A stretch of DNA of 64,000 nt, from positions 248,001 through 312,000 of the forward strand of contig JADKIA010000031.1 of the NCBI GenBank assembly GCA_016721465.1, read 5' to 3'. The notes beneath the pieces were generated by a model. It saw only the letters and a list, made by a program, of their open reading frames with translations. It was not told the origin of the DNA and made no database searches. Within the stretch, counting starts at the first letter, position 1. Each line of letters opens with the position of its first letter. The translations under genes and the position numbers were made by a program. Origin of the DNA: Ideonella sp. (GTDB taxonomy: Bacteria; Pseudomonadota; Gammaproteobacteria; Burkholderiales; Burkholderiaceae_C). Of the stretch, positions 39,512 to 47,663 are shown piece after piece.

Positions 39512-40357
39512 ATGAACGCACCCGAGCCGCCACCCGGCCCGCCCGCCGCGACGAGCGCGACGCATGCCCAGCCCGCTGTGGCCGTGCGCCGCGCCAGCGT
39601 CGTCTACCCCTCGGCCCAGTCCAACGATCGGCCGGTGCATGCGCTCAGCGAGGTGAGCCTGGACATCGCGCCGGGCGAATTCGTCTCGCTGATTGGCCCG
39701 TCCGGCTGCGGCAAGACCACGCTGCTGCGGGTGATCGCCGACCTGGAGCCCATCACGGATGGCGAGGTGCTGGTCAACGGCATGACGCCGCACCAGGCGC
39801 GGCTGGCGCGGGCCTATGGCTATGTGTTCCAGGCGCCGGCACTGTTCCCCTGGCGCACCGTGCTGGCCAACGTGATGCTGCCGCTGCAGATCCAAGGGCG
39901 CAGCAAGGCCGAGTGCGAGGCGATTGCGCGCGAGCAGCTGGCACGGGTGAGCCTCACCGGTTTCGAGGGCAAGTACCCCTGGCAGCTGTCCGGCGGCATG
40001 CAACAGCGCGTGTCCATCGCCCGTGCGCTGGGCTTCGAGCCCAAGCTGCTGATGATGGACGAGCCCTTCGGTGCGCTGGACGAGATCACGCGCGACCGGC
40101 TCAACGAGCAACTGCAGCAGCTGTGGCAGCGCGAGCGGCGCACGGTGGTGTTCGTCACCCACTCCATCGCCGAGGCGGTGTACCTGTCCACGCGCATCGT
40201 GGTGATGTCGCCGCGGCCGGGGCGCATCCTCAAGGTGATCGAGTCCACGCTGCCCGACGAGCGCTTCCTGGCGCTGCGCGACACGCCCGAGTTCATGGCG
40301 CTGGCGCACGAGGTGCGCGAGGGTCTGGCCGATGGCCACGGTGCCGATGAAGCCTGA
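39512..40357 (+). CDS. ABC transporter ATP-binding protein (NMT1/nitrate-sulfonate type)
   Basis: This protein has 281 residues from the ATG at 39512; earlier in-frame codons would run through the operator. Walker A GPSGCGKTT, Q-loop VFQAPALFPWRTV, signature LSGGMQQRVSIARALGFEPKLL, Walker B LLMMDEPFGALD and H-loop VTHSIAEAVYLSTRIVVMSPRPGRI are intact. These are typical of SsuB/ThiZ/NrtD-like importers. The context (two permeases, an NMT1 binding protein and a RutR-like regulator) suggests a pyrimidine or related base as substrate. Confidence 0.9.
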   Translation: MNAPEPPPGPPAATSATHAQPAVAVRRASVVYPSAQSNDRPVHALSEVSLDIAPGEFVSLIGPSGCGKTTLLRVIADLEPITDGEVLVNGMTPHQARLARAYGYVFQAPALFPWRTVLANVMLPLQIQGRSKAECEAIAREQLARVSLTGFEGKYPWQLSGGMQQRVSIARALGFEPKLLMMDEPFGALDEITRDRLNEQLQQLWQRERRTVVFVTHSIAEAVYLSTRIVVMSPRPGRILKVIESTLPDERFLALRDTPEFMALAHEVREGLADGHGADEA

Positions 40358-41234
40358 ATCGATATCATTGCAACAGCGCGTACTGCCGGTGCTTACGGTG
40401 CTGGTGGCCGTGCTGCTGTTGTGGTACGCGGGCTGCGTGGGCCTGAACTCGGCCGGGGCCATCGAACGTGTGCTGGCGCCCAAGGGCGGTTACAGCTTTG
40501 GCGATCTGGTGGGCACCACGCTGAACATGCAACGGCCCGTGCTGCCCTCGCCGCACCAGGTGGCGATCGACCTGTGGAGCAGCCTGGTCGATTGGCCGCT
40601 CGATTCGCCGCGCAACCTGCTCTACCACGCAGCCGTCACGGCGCAGTCCACGCTGGTGGGCTTCGTGCTGGGCACGCTGTTGGGCGTGGTGCTGGCGGCG
40701 TCCATTGTTCATTCGCGCACGCTCGATCGCGCGCTGTTGCCCTGGATCGTGGCCTCGCAGACGGTGCCCGTGCTGGCCATCGCACCCATCGTGCTGGTGA
40801 TCCTGGGCAGCCTGGGGTTCAGCGGCGTGGCGCCCAAGGCGGCGATCGCGATGTACCTGTGCTTCTTCCCCGTGACGGTGGCCTGTGTGCAGGGCCTGCG
40901 CTCGCCGCAGCGCATCGAGACCGAGCTGATGCACACCTATGCGGCCAGCCGCACCCAGGCCTTCTGGATGCTGCGGCTGCCGGCGGCGCTGCCGTTTCTG
41001 TTTCCGTCGCTGCGCGTGGCCATTGCGGCCGGCGTGGTGGGCGCGATGGTGGCCGAGCTGCCCACCGGCGCGCAAGCCGGGCTGGGGGCCAAGCTGCTCA
41101 CCGGCTCGTACTATGGCAACACCGTGGGCATCTGGTCGGCGCTGGTGATGTCGGCGCTGCTGGGTCTGGGCCTGACCGCTGCGGTCTCGCTGGTCGAGCG
41201 CCTGGCGATGCGGCGTGGGAGCGCCGCGCGATGA
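40332..41234 (+). CDS. ABC transporter permease 1 (NMT1/SsuC-like)
   Basis: This 300-residue protein overlaps the ATPase gene by 26 bases; an ATG at 40347 is an alternative start. A long first membrane helix (LPVLTVLVAVLLLWYAGCVGL) precedes a periplasmic loop and the transport domain, with the coupling motif ELMHTYAASRTQAFWMLRLPAALPFLF. The VPVLAIAPIVLVILG and AELPTGAQAGLGAKL segments are typical of COG0600 permeases. It probably pairs with the second permease as a heterodimer. Confidence 0.9.
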   Translation: MATVPMKPESISLQQRVLPVLTVLVAVLLLWYAGCVGLNSAGAIERVLAPKGGYSFGDLVGTTLNMQRPVLPSPHQVAIDLWSSLVDWPLDSPRNLLYHAAVTAQSTLVGFVLGTLLGVVLAASIVHSRTLDRALLPWIVASQTVPVLAIAPIVLVILGSLGFSGVAPKAAIAMYLCFFPVTVACVQGLRSPQRIETELMHTYAASRTQAFWMLRLPAALPFLFPSLRVAIAAGVVGAMVAELPTGAQAGLGAKLLTGSYYGNTVGIWSALVMSALLGLGLTAAVSLVERLAMRRGSAAR

Positions 41235-42196
41235 TGGGCTTGAATCTGAGCCCGTTCCGCGTGGCGCGCTGGTCGGTGGGGCTGGCCTGGGCGATGGCCG
41301 CCTGGCTGTGGCACCACGTGCCCGCTGCCGGCTCGGTGGACGACGGGCCGGCGTGGTGGCTGGTGGCGTGTCTGCTCGGTGTGATGGCGCTGGCGGCCAT
41401 CAGCGTCAACCGCGTGGCGCAGCTGGACGGCCACCGATGGTGTGCGGTGGCCACGGCCGCGCTGTTCGGTGCTTGGGTGGTCTATTTCTGGCAATTGGGC
41501 GTGGTGCTGTTCGATGTGCCGCGCGTGCTGTTGCCTGCACCTTCGTTCATCCTGCAGTCGCTGGTCGAGCGCTGGGACACGCTGCTGGGCGACTTCGTGC
41601 AAACCGTGCTCAAGGCGGTGCTGGTGGGCTGGGTGCTGGGCTCGGGCTTGGGGCTGGCGGTGGGCGTGGCGATCGATCGCGCACCCTTTCTGCAGCGAGG
41701 TCTGCTGCCGCTGGCTTCGCTCACCTCCACCGTGCCGCTGGTGGCGGTGGCCCCCATCGCGGTGATGTGGTTCGGCTTCGAGTGGCCGAGCAAGGCCGCC
41801 GTGGTGGTGTTGATGACCTTCTTCCCGATGCTGGTGGCCACGCTGGCCGGCCTGCAGGCGGCCGGGCGCATCGAACGCGAGCTGATGCACAGCTACGCCG
41901 CGGGCTACGGTCGTACCTTGCTCGATCTGCGCCTGCCCATGGCCATGCCCTTCATCATCAGTGCGCTCAAGATCAATGCCACGCTGGCGCTGATCGGCGC
42001 CATCGTGGCCGAGTTCTTCGGCTCACCGACGGTGGGCCTGGGATTTCGCATCAGCACCGAGGCCTCGCGCATGAACATGCCGCTGGTCTGGGGCGCCATC
42101 GTGGTGGCCGCGGTCACCGGCTCGGTGGCCTACGCGCTGCTGGTGCAGCTGGAGCGGCGGGTGGCGTTCTGGCACCCCTCTGTTCGTGCCCAGTGA
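41231..42196 (+). CDS. ABC transporter permease 2 (NMT1/SsuC-like)
   Basis: This protein has 321 residues from the ATG at 41231, overlapping the previous stop (ATGA). About three extra N-terminal helices precede the core domain. The core contains STVPLVAVAPIAVMWFGF, the coupling loop ELMHSYAAGYGRTLLDLRLPMAMPFI and IGAIVAEFFGSPTVGLGF. The two permeases are homologous but not identical, so they should form a heterodimeric channel. Confidence 0.9.
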   Translation: MMGLNLSPFRVARWSVGLAWAMAAWLWHHVPAAGSVDDGPAWWLVACLLGVMALAAISVNRVAQLDGHRWCAVATAALFGAWVVYFWQLGVVLFDVPRVLLPAPSFILQSLVERWDTLLGDFVQTVLKAVLVGWVLGSGLGLAVGVAIDRAPFLQRGLLPLASLTSTVPLVAVAPIAVMWFGFEWPSKAAVVVLMTFFPMLVATLAGLQAAGRIERELMHSYAAGYGRTLLDLRLPMAMPFIISALKINATLALIGAIVAEFFGSPTVGLGFRISTEASRMNMPLVWGAIVVAAVTGSVAYALLVQLERRVAFWHPSVRAQ

Positions 42197-42263
42197 GTGC
42201 GGTCAAAATGAGTTCACGCCATCGGTTGCCCGCAACCGCCCCCACCACCCACAGGAGCGAGAG

Positions 42264-43262
42264 ATGAAGAAGATGCTGACCCCACTGGCCACGCTGGCCG
42301 CCGCCGCGATGTTCGCCACGGGCGCACAGGCCGCCGACAAGATCACCGTGCAGATGAAGTGGGTGCCGCAGGCCCAGTTCGCCGGCTATTACGTGGCCGC
42401 CGCCAAGGGCTACTACAAGGCCGAGGGGCTCGAGGTCACCATCAAGCCGGGCGGCCCCGACGTGAGCCCCGTGCAGGTGCTTGCAGGCAACCAGGCCGAT
42501 GCCATCGTCAACTGGATGCCCGACGCGCTGGCCGCACGCGAGGCCGGCGTGCCACTGGTCAACATCGCGCAGATCTTCGACAAGTCGGGCCTGATGCTCA
42601 CCTGCAAGAAGTCCAGCGGCGTGGCCACGTCCAAGGACTTCAAGGGCAAGACGCTTGGCGTGTGGTTCGGCGGCAATGAGTACCCGTTCCTCAACTGGAT
42701 GGCCAAGCTGGGCCTGAAACCCGACGTGGACGTGAAGGTGCTCAAGCAGGGCTTCAATGTCGACCCGTTGCTGCAAAACCAGGCCGCCTGCATCTCCACG
42801 ATGATCTACAACGAGTACTGGCAGGTGGTGGATGCCGGCGTGAAGGAAAGCGATCTCGTCACCTTCTTCTACGAGAAGGAAGGCGTGGCCTCGCTGGAAG
42901 ACGGCCTGTACGTGCTGGAAGGCAAGTTGAAGGACAAGGCCTTCGTGGCCAAGATGGCCAAGTTCCTGAAGGCCACGTTCAAGGGCTGGAACGACGCGGT
43001 GAAGAATCCGGAAGAAGCCGCCAAGATCGTCGTTGCTGCGGATCCTTCCGGCAGCGCCACCCTGCCGGTGCAGAAGCGCCAGATGGAGAACGTGGCCAAG
43101 CTCATCAGCAACGCGGGCACACCCAAGATCGGCTACCTCGACCCGGCGGCCTACGCACGCACGGTGAAGGTGCTGCTGGCTGGTGGCAGCTCGCCCGTGA
43201 TCAAGAAGGACCCGGGCGCCGCGGCGATGAGCCACGTGGTGTTCGACGCTGCGTCGAAGTGA
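42264..43262 (+). CDS. NMT1/THI5-like periplasmic binding protein, putative pyrimidine transporter
   Basis: This protein has 332 residues from the ATG at 42264, preceded by AGGAGCGAG. The signal peptide ends ATGAQAADK. The mature domain starts ITVQMKWVPQAQFAGYYVAAAKGYYKAEGLEV, typical of NMT1 proteins that bind HMP or other pyrimidine-like bases. It includes LAGNQADAIVNWMPDALAAREAG and GVWFGGNEYPFLNWMAKLGL. The CCCxC signature of eukaryotic THI5 is absent. The lack of a TPP riboswitch and the presence of a RutR-like operator and regulator make uracil/cytosine-type substrates more likely than thiamine precursors. The ligand is inferred. Confidence 0.85.
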   Translation: MKKMLTPLATLAAAAMFATGAQAADKITVQMKWVPQAQFAGYYVAAAKGYYKAEGLEVTIKPGGPDVSPVQVLAGNQADAIVNWMPDALAAREAGVPLVNIAQIFDKSGLMLTCKKSSGVATSKDFKGKTLGVWFGGNEYPFLNWMAKLGLKPDVDVKVLKQGFNVDPLLQNQAACISTMIYNEYWQVVDAGVKESDLVTFFYEKEGVASLEDGLYVLEGKLKDKAFVAKMAKFLKATFKGWNDAVKNPEEAAKIVVAADPSGSATLPVQKRQMENVAKLISNAGTPKIGYLDPAAYARTVKVLLAGGSSPVIKKDPGAAAMSHVVFDAASK

Positions 43263-43280
43263 TCCCGTGACCGTGGTGGC

Positions 43281-43907
43281 ATGACAGCCCAGGTCGGCCG
43301 CCTGGCCAACCGTCAAGCCAACGAAGCCTTGATCCTCGGTGCGGGCGAGCGCGTGTTCGCCCGCACCGGCTTCAACGGCGCCACGATGGCCGCCATCGCC
43401 GACGAAGCGGGCCTGCCCAAGGCCAACCTGCACTACTACTTCGGCAACAAGCTCGACCTGTACCGCGCGGTGCTGGCGCGCACGCTGCACGACTGGCTGG
43501 TGCCGATGGACAGCCTCAGGCCGGACGCCGACCCGGCCACCGCGCTGGCCGCCTACATCCGCGCCAAGATGGCGATGAGCGCGCAGCGGCCCGATGCCTC
43601 GCGCGTCTTTGCCAACGAGCTGCTGCATGGCGCGGCCGTGGTCGGCGAGCTGATGCGCACCGAGTTGCGCGCCACGGTGCGCAAGAAGGCCGCGGTGATC
43701 GACGGCTGGATCGCCGCCGGCCGCATGGCCCGGGTGGACGCCACGCACCTGTTCTTCAGCATCTGGGCGGCCACGCAGACGTACGCCGACTTCGAAGTGC
43801 AGGTGTGCGCCGTGCTGGGCCGCACCGAAATGACGGCACGAGACCACGAGCGCGCCACCGAACACGTGGTGGGCCTGATCTTGCGCGGCTGCGGTCTGGC
43901 GAGCTGA
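43281..43907 (+). CDS. rutR: RutR-like TetR-family regulator of pyrimidine catabolism
   Basis: This 208-residue protein has a TetR helix-turn-helix (ATMAAIADEAGLPKANLHYYFGNKLDLYRAVL) and a C-terminal ligand domain with the RutR-family features ASRVFANELLHGA and FFSIWAATQTYADFEVQVCAVLGR. E. coli RutR binds uracil and thymine and releases TTGACCANNTGGTCAA sites. It starts 18 bases after the binding-protein gene, with a weak ribosome site, and is therefore the last gene of the transporter operon. Operators before this operon and before preT suggest it controls both. Confidence 0.85.
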   Translation: MTAQVGRLANRQANEALILGAGERVFARTGFNGATMAAIADEAGLPKANLHYYFGNKLDLYRAVLARTLHDWLVPMDSLRPDADPATALAAYIRAKMAMSAQRPDASRVFANELLHGAAVVGELMRTELRATVRKKAAVIDGWIAAGRMARVDATHLFFSIWAATQTYADFEVQVCAVLGRTEMTARDHERATEHVVGLILRGCGLAS

Positions 43908-43923
43908 GCGACGCCCGCGCGCC

Positions 43924-44769
43924 TCACTTTCGGTTCGTCCTCCGCACCACCGCACCGGCGAGCGACCGCAGCAGCCAGCGCGGTGCGGCCCGCGAGGTGA
44001 GGTTGGCGACGCGGTTCAACGCGCCCGGTACGCAGATCACGTCGCCGCGCAGGCAGGCGGCGAAGGCCTCGGCGGCCACATCCTCGGCATTGCCGACCAC
44101 GAAGGCAGGCAGCCGGCTGAGCTCGGCGCTGGCCTGGCGGGCGCTGTCGAGCATGTGCGTGGCGGTGATGCCCGGGCACACCGCCGTGAGCGTCACGCCC
44201 GTGCCCTTGAGCTCCTCGCTCAGCGACTCGGTCAGCGACAGCACATAGGCCTTGGTGGCGGCATAGGTGGCCAGCGAGGGCACGGGCTGGAACGATGCGA
44301 TGCTGGCCACGTTGAGCACCCGTCCGCCACCACGCGCCACCATCGGCGGCAGGAAGTGCGCCAGCATCGCGGTGAGGCTCGAGACGTTCAGGTCGATGAG
44401 CTGCTGGTGCCTGCCAGCGGGCATGCCGATGAACTCGCCGTGCTCCAGTACCCCCGCGTTGTTGACCAGCACATCGATCGGACGTCGTGCACGCTTCATG
44501 GCCGCCGCGAGTTGCTGTGCGGCCCCCGGCAGGGACAGGTCGGCCACCACCACATGCGCCTTGACCCCATGGGCTGCGCCGATCTCGCGCGCCAGCGTTC
44601 GCAGCTTGTCCTCGCTGCGCGCGACCAGCACGACCTGGTGGCCGCCCTGCGCAAAGCGCCGCGCCAGGGCTTCGCCGATGCCGGACGATGCGCCGGTGAT
44701 CAGGGCCGTGGGGTGCTGCGACGGCGTGCCGCGGGTGGGGTGTTTGCGGGCACGGGGGCTGGCGTCCAT
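43924..44769 (-). CDS. Short-chain dehydrogenase/reductase (DltE/YqjQ-like)
   Basis: This protein has 281 residues from the ATG at 44769, placed eight bases after AGGAGC; a longer reading enters the kinase promoter region. The NAD(P) motif TALITGASSGIGEALARRFA, the NNAG motif VLVNNAGVLEHGEF, the Ser in NVASIASFQP and YAATKAY (YxxxK) form a complete classical SDR. The substrate is unknown. It converges on rutR with 16 bases between stops and is divergent from the kinase gene. The 192-base divergent gap (44770-44961) shows no clear operator. Confidence 0.88.
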   Translation of the reverse strand: MDASPRARKHPTRGTPSQHPTALITGASSGIGEALARRFAQGGHQVVLVARSEDKLRTLAREIGAAHGVKAHVVVADLSLPGAAQQLAAAMKRARRPIDVLVNNAGVLEHGEFIGMPAGRHQQLIDLNVSSLTAMLAHFLPPMVARGGGRVLNVASIASFQPVPSLATYAATKAYVLSLTESLSEELKGTGVTLTAVCPGITATHMLDSARQASAELSRLPAFVVGNAEDVAAEAFAACLRGDVICVPGALNRVANLTSRAAPRWLLRSLAGAVVRRTNRK

Positions 44770-44961
44770 GGGGTGGGCTCCTGGTCGTCCTGGCGGGATG
44801 CGGACGGGTCCATTTTGCGCATTCGCAGTGCGCCTGCGCTGGTGCCTTGGGCTGCAGCTGCCTTTTGACCTGGCACAGAGGATGGCTGCGCACGCCAGAC
44901 CGGCGGATGGACGCCCAAGGAAAGTCGGCCACACTGCTGGCATGCACAGGCCCATTCAAGC

Positions 44962-46464
44962 ATGAGCGCCGACCACGGCTCGGGCGGTGAGGTTCGGGCA
45001 GGCGCCCGACCCTTGCACCTGCAGCCCGATGTCGATCTCGGGGGCAACGCGCCCACCGTCGGCAACAAGCTGTCGGTGGGCCTGCGGCTGGACGAATACG
45101 AGATCAGCGGTGTGATCGGGGAAGGCGGCTTCGGCATCGTCTACCTGGCCTGGGACCATTCCTTGCAGCGTCGATTGGCGATCAAGGAGTACATGCCGGC
45201 CTCGCTGGCCCGCCGCACCTCGGGCCTGCCGGTGGAGGTGCGTTCGCCGGAGGATGCCGAATCCTTCCAGGCCGGCCTGCGCAGCTTCATCAACGAAGCC
45301 AAGTTGCTGGCGCGCTTCGACCACCCGGCGCTGCTGAAGGTGCACCGTTTCTGGCAGGCCAACGGCACGGCCTACATGGTGATGCCCTACTACGAGGGGC
45401 CCACGCTGCAGCAGGCCCTGGCGGCGATGGCGAATCGGCCGGACGAGGCCTGGCTGCGCGCGCTGCTCGTGCCGCTGCTCGACGCGCTGGAGTACCTGCA
45501 TGCGGCCTCGTGCTATCACCGCGACATCTCGCCCGACAACATCCTGCTGCTGGACGGCGGGAGGCCGTTGCTGCTGGATTTCGGCGCCGCGCGGCGGCTG
45601 ATCGGCGACATGTCGAAGTCGGCCACCGTGATCCTGAAGGCCGGCTACGCGCCGATCGAGCAGTACGGCGAGATCCCCGGCATGAGCCAGGGGCCGTGGA
45701 CCGACATCTACGCGTTGGGGGCGGTGCTGCACTTCGCCATCACCGGAAGGAAGCCCATGGCCTCGGTGACGCGCCTGCTGCGCGACGACGGGGTGCCGTT
45801 GGCCACTTCGGCGGCCGGCCAGTACAGCGACCGCCTGCTGCACGCCGTCGACCGCATGCTGGCGGTGCAGCCGATGCAGCGGCCGCAGTCCATCGCCGAG
45901 GTGCGTGCCTTGCTCGACCAGCCACGCGCTGCCCAGCCACCGCTGTGGCCGGCACCTGCAGCCAAGCCCGCCGGTCGCTGGGTGGCCCTGGCCGCGGCCG
46001 GGGCGGCGCTGCTGGTGGTCGGTGCCACAGCCGCCTGGCTGATGCTGCGTGTGCCCGAGGCCGCCAAGCCACCGGCGCCCACCGCCGGGCCGGCCGTGCG
46101 CGCGCTGCCCGCGGTGCCGGCCCCAGCCCCGATGGCCGAGCCCGTGCCGGCGAACGTGCCTGCGGCCGAGCCGGCGCCCGCGGCATCCGCGGCGGGCCTG
46201 CCGCCGCCGGTGGCGGCAACGCCTGAAGCGGTGGCGGCCGAGCACGCACCGGCGCCCGCCGCAACCGAGCGCGAGCCACGGCCCCGCGCGAGCCCCACCG
46301 CTCGTCCGGTGCGCCCGGCCGCCGCATCGAAACCGCAGCCCCCGTTGGAGACCCCCCCGCCTAGAATGAGCGCGCGCTGCACGGAGATCGTTCAGCGCAT
46401 CTCGATCGGCGAGGTGCTCACCGCCGCCGAGCGCGCCGTGCTCAAGGAGGAGTGCCGAAAATGA
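44962..46464 (+). CDS. Transmembrane Ser/Thr protein kinase
   Basis: This 500-residue protein has an N-terminal Hanks-type kinase domain at about residues 44-310: glycine loop IGEGGFGIVYLA, Lys in RLAIKEY, catalytic loop CYHRDISPDNILLL (Ile-Ser replaces the common Leu-Lys), LDFGAAR, and PIEQYGEIPGMSQGPWTDIYALG. One TM helix lies near 330-352, followed by about 120 residues of Pro/Ala-rich sequence that could span the periplasm. A short C-terminal module with two Cys (CTEIVQRISIGEVL ... LKEECRK) ends the protein. It is coupled to the OmpA-domain lipoprotein by an ATGA overlap. The target proteins are unknown. Confidence 0.88.
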   Translation: MSADHGSGGEVRAGARPLHLQPDVDLGGNAPTVGNKLSVGLRLDEYEISGVIGEGGFGIVYLAWDHSLQRRLAIKEYMPASLARRTSGLPVEVRSPEDAESFQAGLRSFINEAKLLARFDHPALLKVHRFWQANGTAYMVMPYYEGPTLQQALAAMANRPDEAWLRALLVPLLDALEYLHAASCYHRDISPDNILLLDGGRPLLLDFGAARRLIGDMSKSATVILKAGYAPIEQYGEIPGMSQGPWTDIYALGAVLHFAITGRKPMASVTRLLRDDGVPLATSAAGQYSDRLLHAVDRMLAVQPMQRPQSIAEVRALLDQPRAAQPPLWPAPAAKPAGRWVALAAAGAALLVVGATAAWLMLRVPEAAKPPAPTAGPAVRALPAVPAPAPMAEPVPANVPAAEPAPAASAAGLPPPVAATPEAVAAEHAPAPAATEREPRPRASPTARPVRPAAASKPQPPLETPPPRMSARCTEIVQRISIGEVLTAAERAVLKEECRK

Positions 46465-47663
46465 TCACCAAGCTGTTGCGGGCCCTGCATCGTTGCTGCG
46501 CGCCCCTGGTGTCGATGGCCCTCTTGGCCACCGTGGTCGGCTGCCAGGCCCCACCGGTCGCCCCTCCCGCCAGCAACGATGCCGTGCCACTGGAGCAGGC
46601 CGTGGGCTTTGCCGTCGACGGCCTGGCGGCACAGCTGAAGAAGATGCCCGGGCTGTTGGCCCGGATGGAGGCCCGGCGGCCGGTGCTGGCCGATCCCTCG
46701 CTCGACGCGGCCTCGGGCCAGCAGACCGGGCTCACGCGTTTGCTGGACCAGAAGGTGAATGAGCGCCTGGGTGGCCAGCCCTTGTTCGAGCTGCTGCCCT
46801 TTCAGCAAGGCAGCCTGGCGCGCGCGCAATACCTGCTCGTGGCCACGATCACGCGGCTGGAGGTGGGCAAGGGCGCCTACCAGATCCACCTCGGCCTGGC
46901 CGAGTTGAAGACCGGCCTGGTGGTGGCGCAGGCCTCGGCGCGCGCGCGGGACGATGGCTTCGACACCACGCCGACCACCTATTACCGCGACACACCGGTG
47001 CTGCTGCTGAAGGACAAGGTGGTCGAGGGCTACATCCGCACTGCGCAGACCGCGCCGGGCCAGCGCGCCGATGCCGCCTACATGGACCGCGTGGCGGCCG
47101 CTGCGGTCATCAGCGAAGCCACGGCGCTGTACAACGCCGAGCGCTACAAAGAGGCCCTGGGGCTGTACCGCAGTGTGGTCGACACGCCCGCCGGCGAGCA
47201 GATGCGCACGCTCAATGGCATTTACCTGTCGAGTTGGAAGCTGGGCAACGTGGTGGAGGCCGAGCAGGCCTTCGGCAAGCTGGTGGCACTCGGCCTGGCC
47301 AACAAGGCGCTGGGCGTGAAGTTCCTCTTCAACCCGGGCACCACCGATTTCTGGACCGACCCGAAGATCAATGGCCCCTACGCCCTGTGGCTGCGCCAGA
47401 TCGCGCGCCAGGCCGCCGCCGCCAAGGCCTGCCTGGACGTGGTGGGCCACACCAGCCGCACCGGCTCCGAGGCGGTCAACGACCGGCTGTCGGCGCAGCG
47501 CGCTGGCGTCATCCAGCGCAAGCTCGAAGGCGAATCGCCGGCACTGCTGGGCCGCATGAAATCGGGTGGGGTCGGTTACCGCGAAAACCTCATCGGCACC
47601 GGCACCGACGACGCCGTCGATTCGCTCGACCGGCGCGTCGAATTCAAGGTCAACGCCTGCTGA
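46461..47663 (+). CDS. Lipoprotein with C-terminal OmpA-like peptidoglycan-binding domain
   Basis: This protein has 400 residues from the ATG at 46461, preceded by AAGGAGGAG. The signal peptide has lipobox TVVGC. A middle region of about 250 residues includes a beta-rich part (YLLVATITRLEVGKGAYQIH) and TPR-like helices (YNAERYKEALGLYRSVVDTP). A C-terminal OmpA-like domain follows, with CLDVVGHTSRTGSEAVNDRLSAQRAGVIQRKL (central part) and the end SLDRRVEFKV. The Arg that contacts diaminopimelate is in DRRVEF. It is translationally coupled to the kinase, so it probably acts as its envelope partner. Its stop codon abuts the stop of the convergent hipA-like gene. Confidence 0.85.
   Translation: MITKLLRALHRCCAPLVSMALLATVVGCQAPPVAPPASNDAVPLEQAVGFAVDGLAAQLKKMPGLLARMEARRPVLADPSLDAASGQQTGLTRLLDQKVNERLGGQPLFELLPFQQGSLARAQYLLVATITRLEVGKGAYQIHLGLAELKTGLVVAQASARARDDGFDTTPTTYYRDTPVLLLKDKVVEGYIRTAQTAPGQRADAAYMDRVAAAAVISEATALYNAERYKEALGLYRSVVDTPAGEQMRTLNGIYLSSWKLGNVVEAEQAFGKLVALGLANKALGVKFLFNPGTTDFWTDPKINGPYALWLRQIARQAAAAKACLDVVGHTSRTGSEAVNDRLSAQRAGVIQRKLEGESPALLGRMKSGGVGYRENLIGTGTDDAVDSLDRRVEFKVNAC

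Noticed and set aside
43268..43280. A possible third RutR-like site before the regulator gene (TGACCGTGGTGG)
   Set aside because: Only the left half-site matches; the right half and spacing do not, so it was not listed as an operator.
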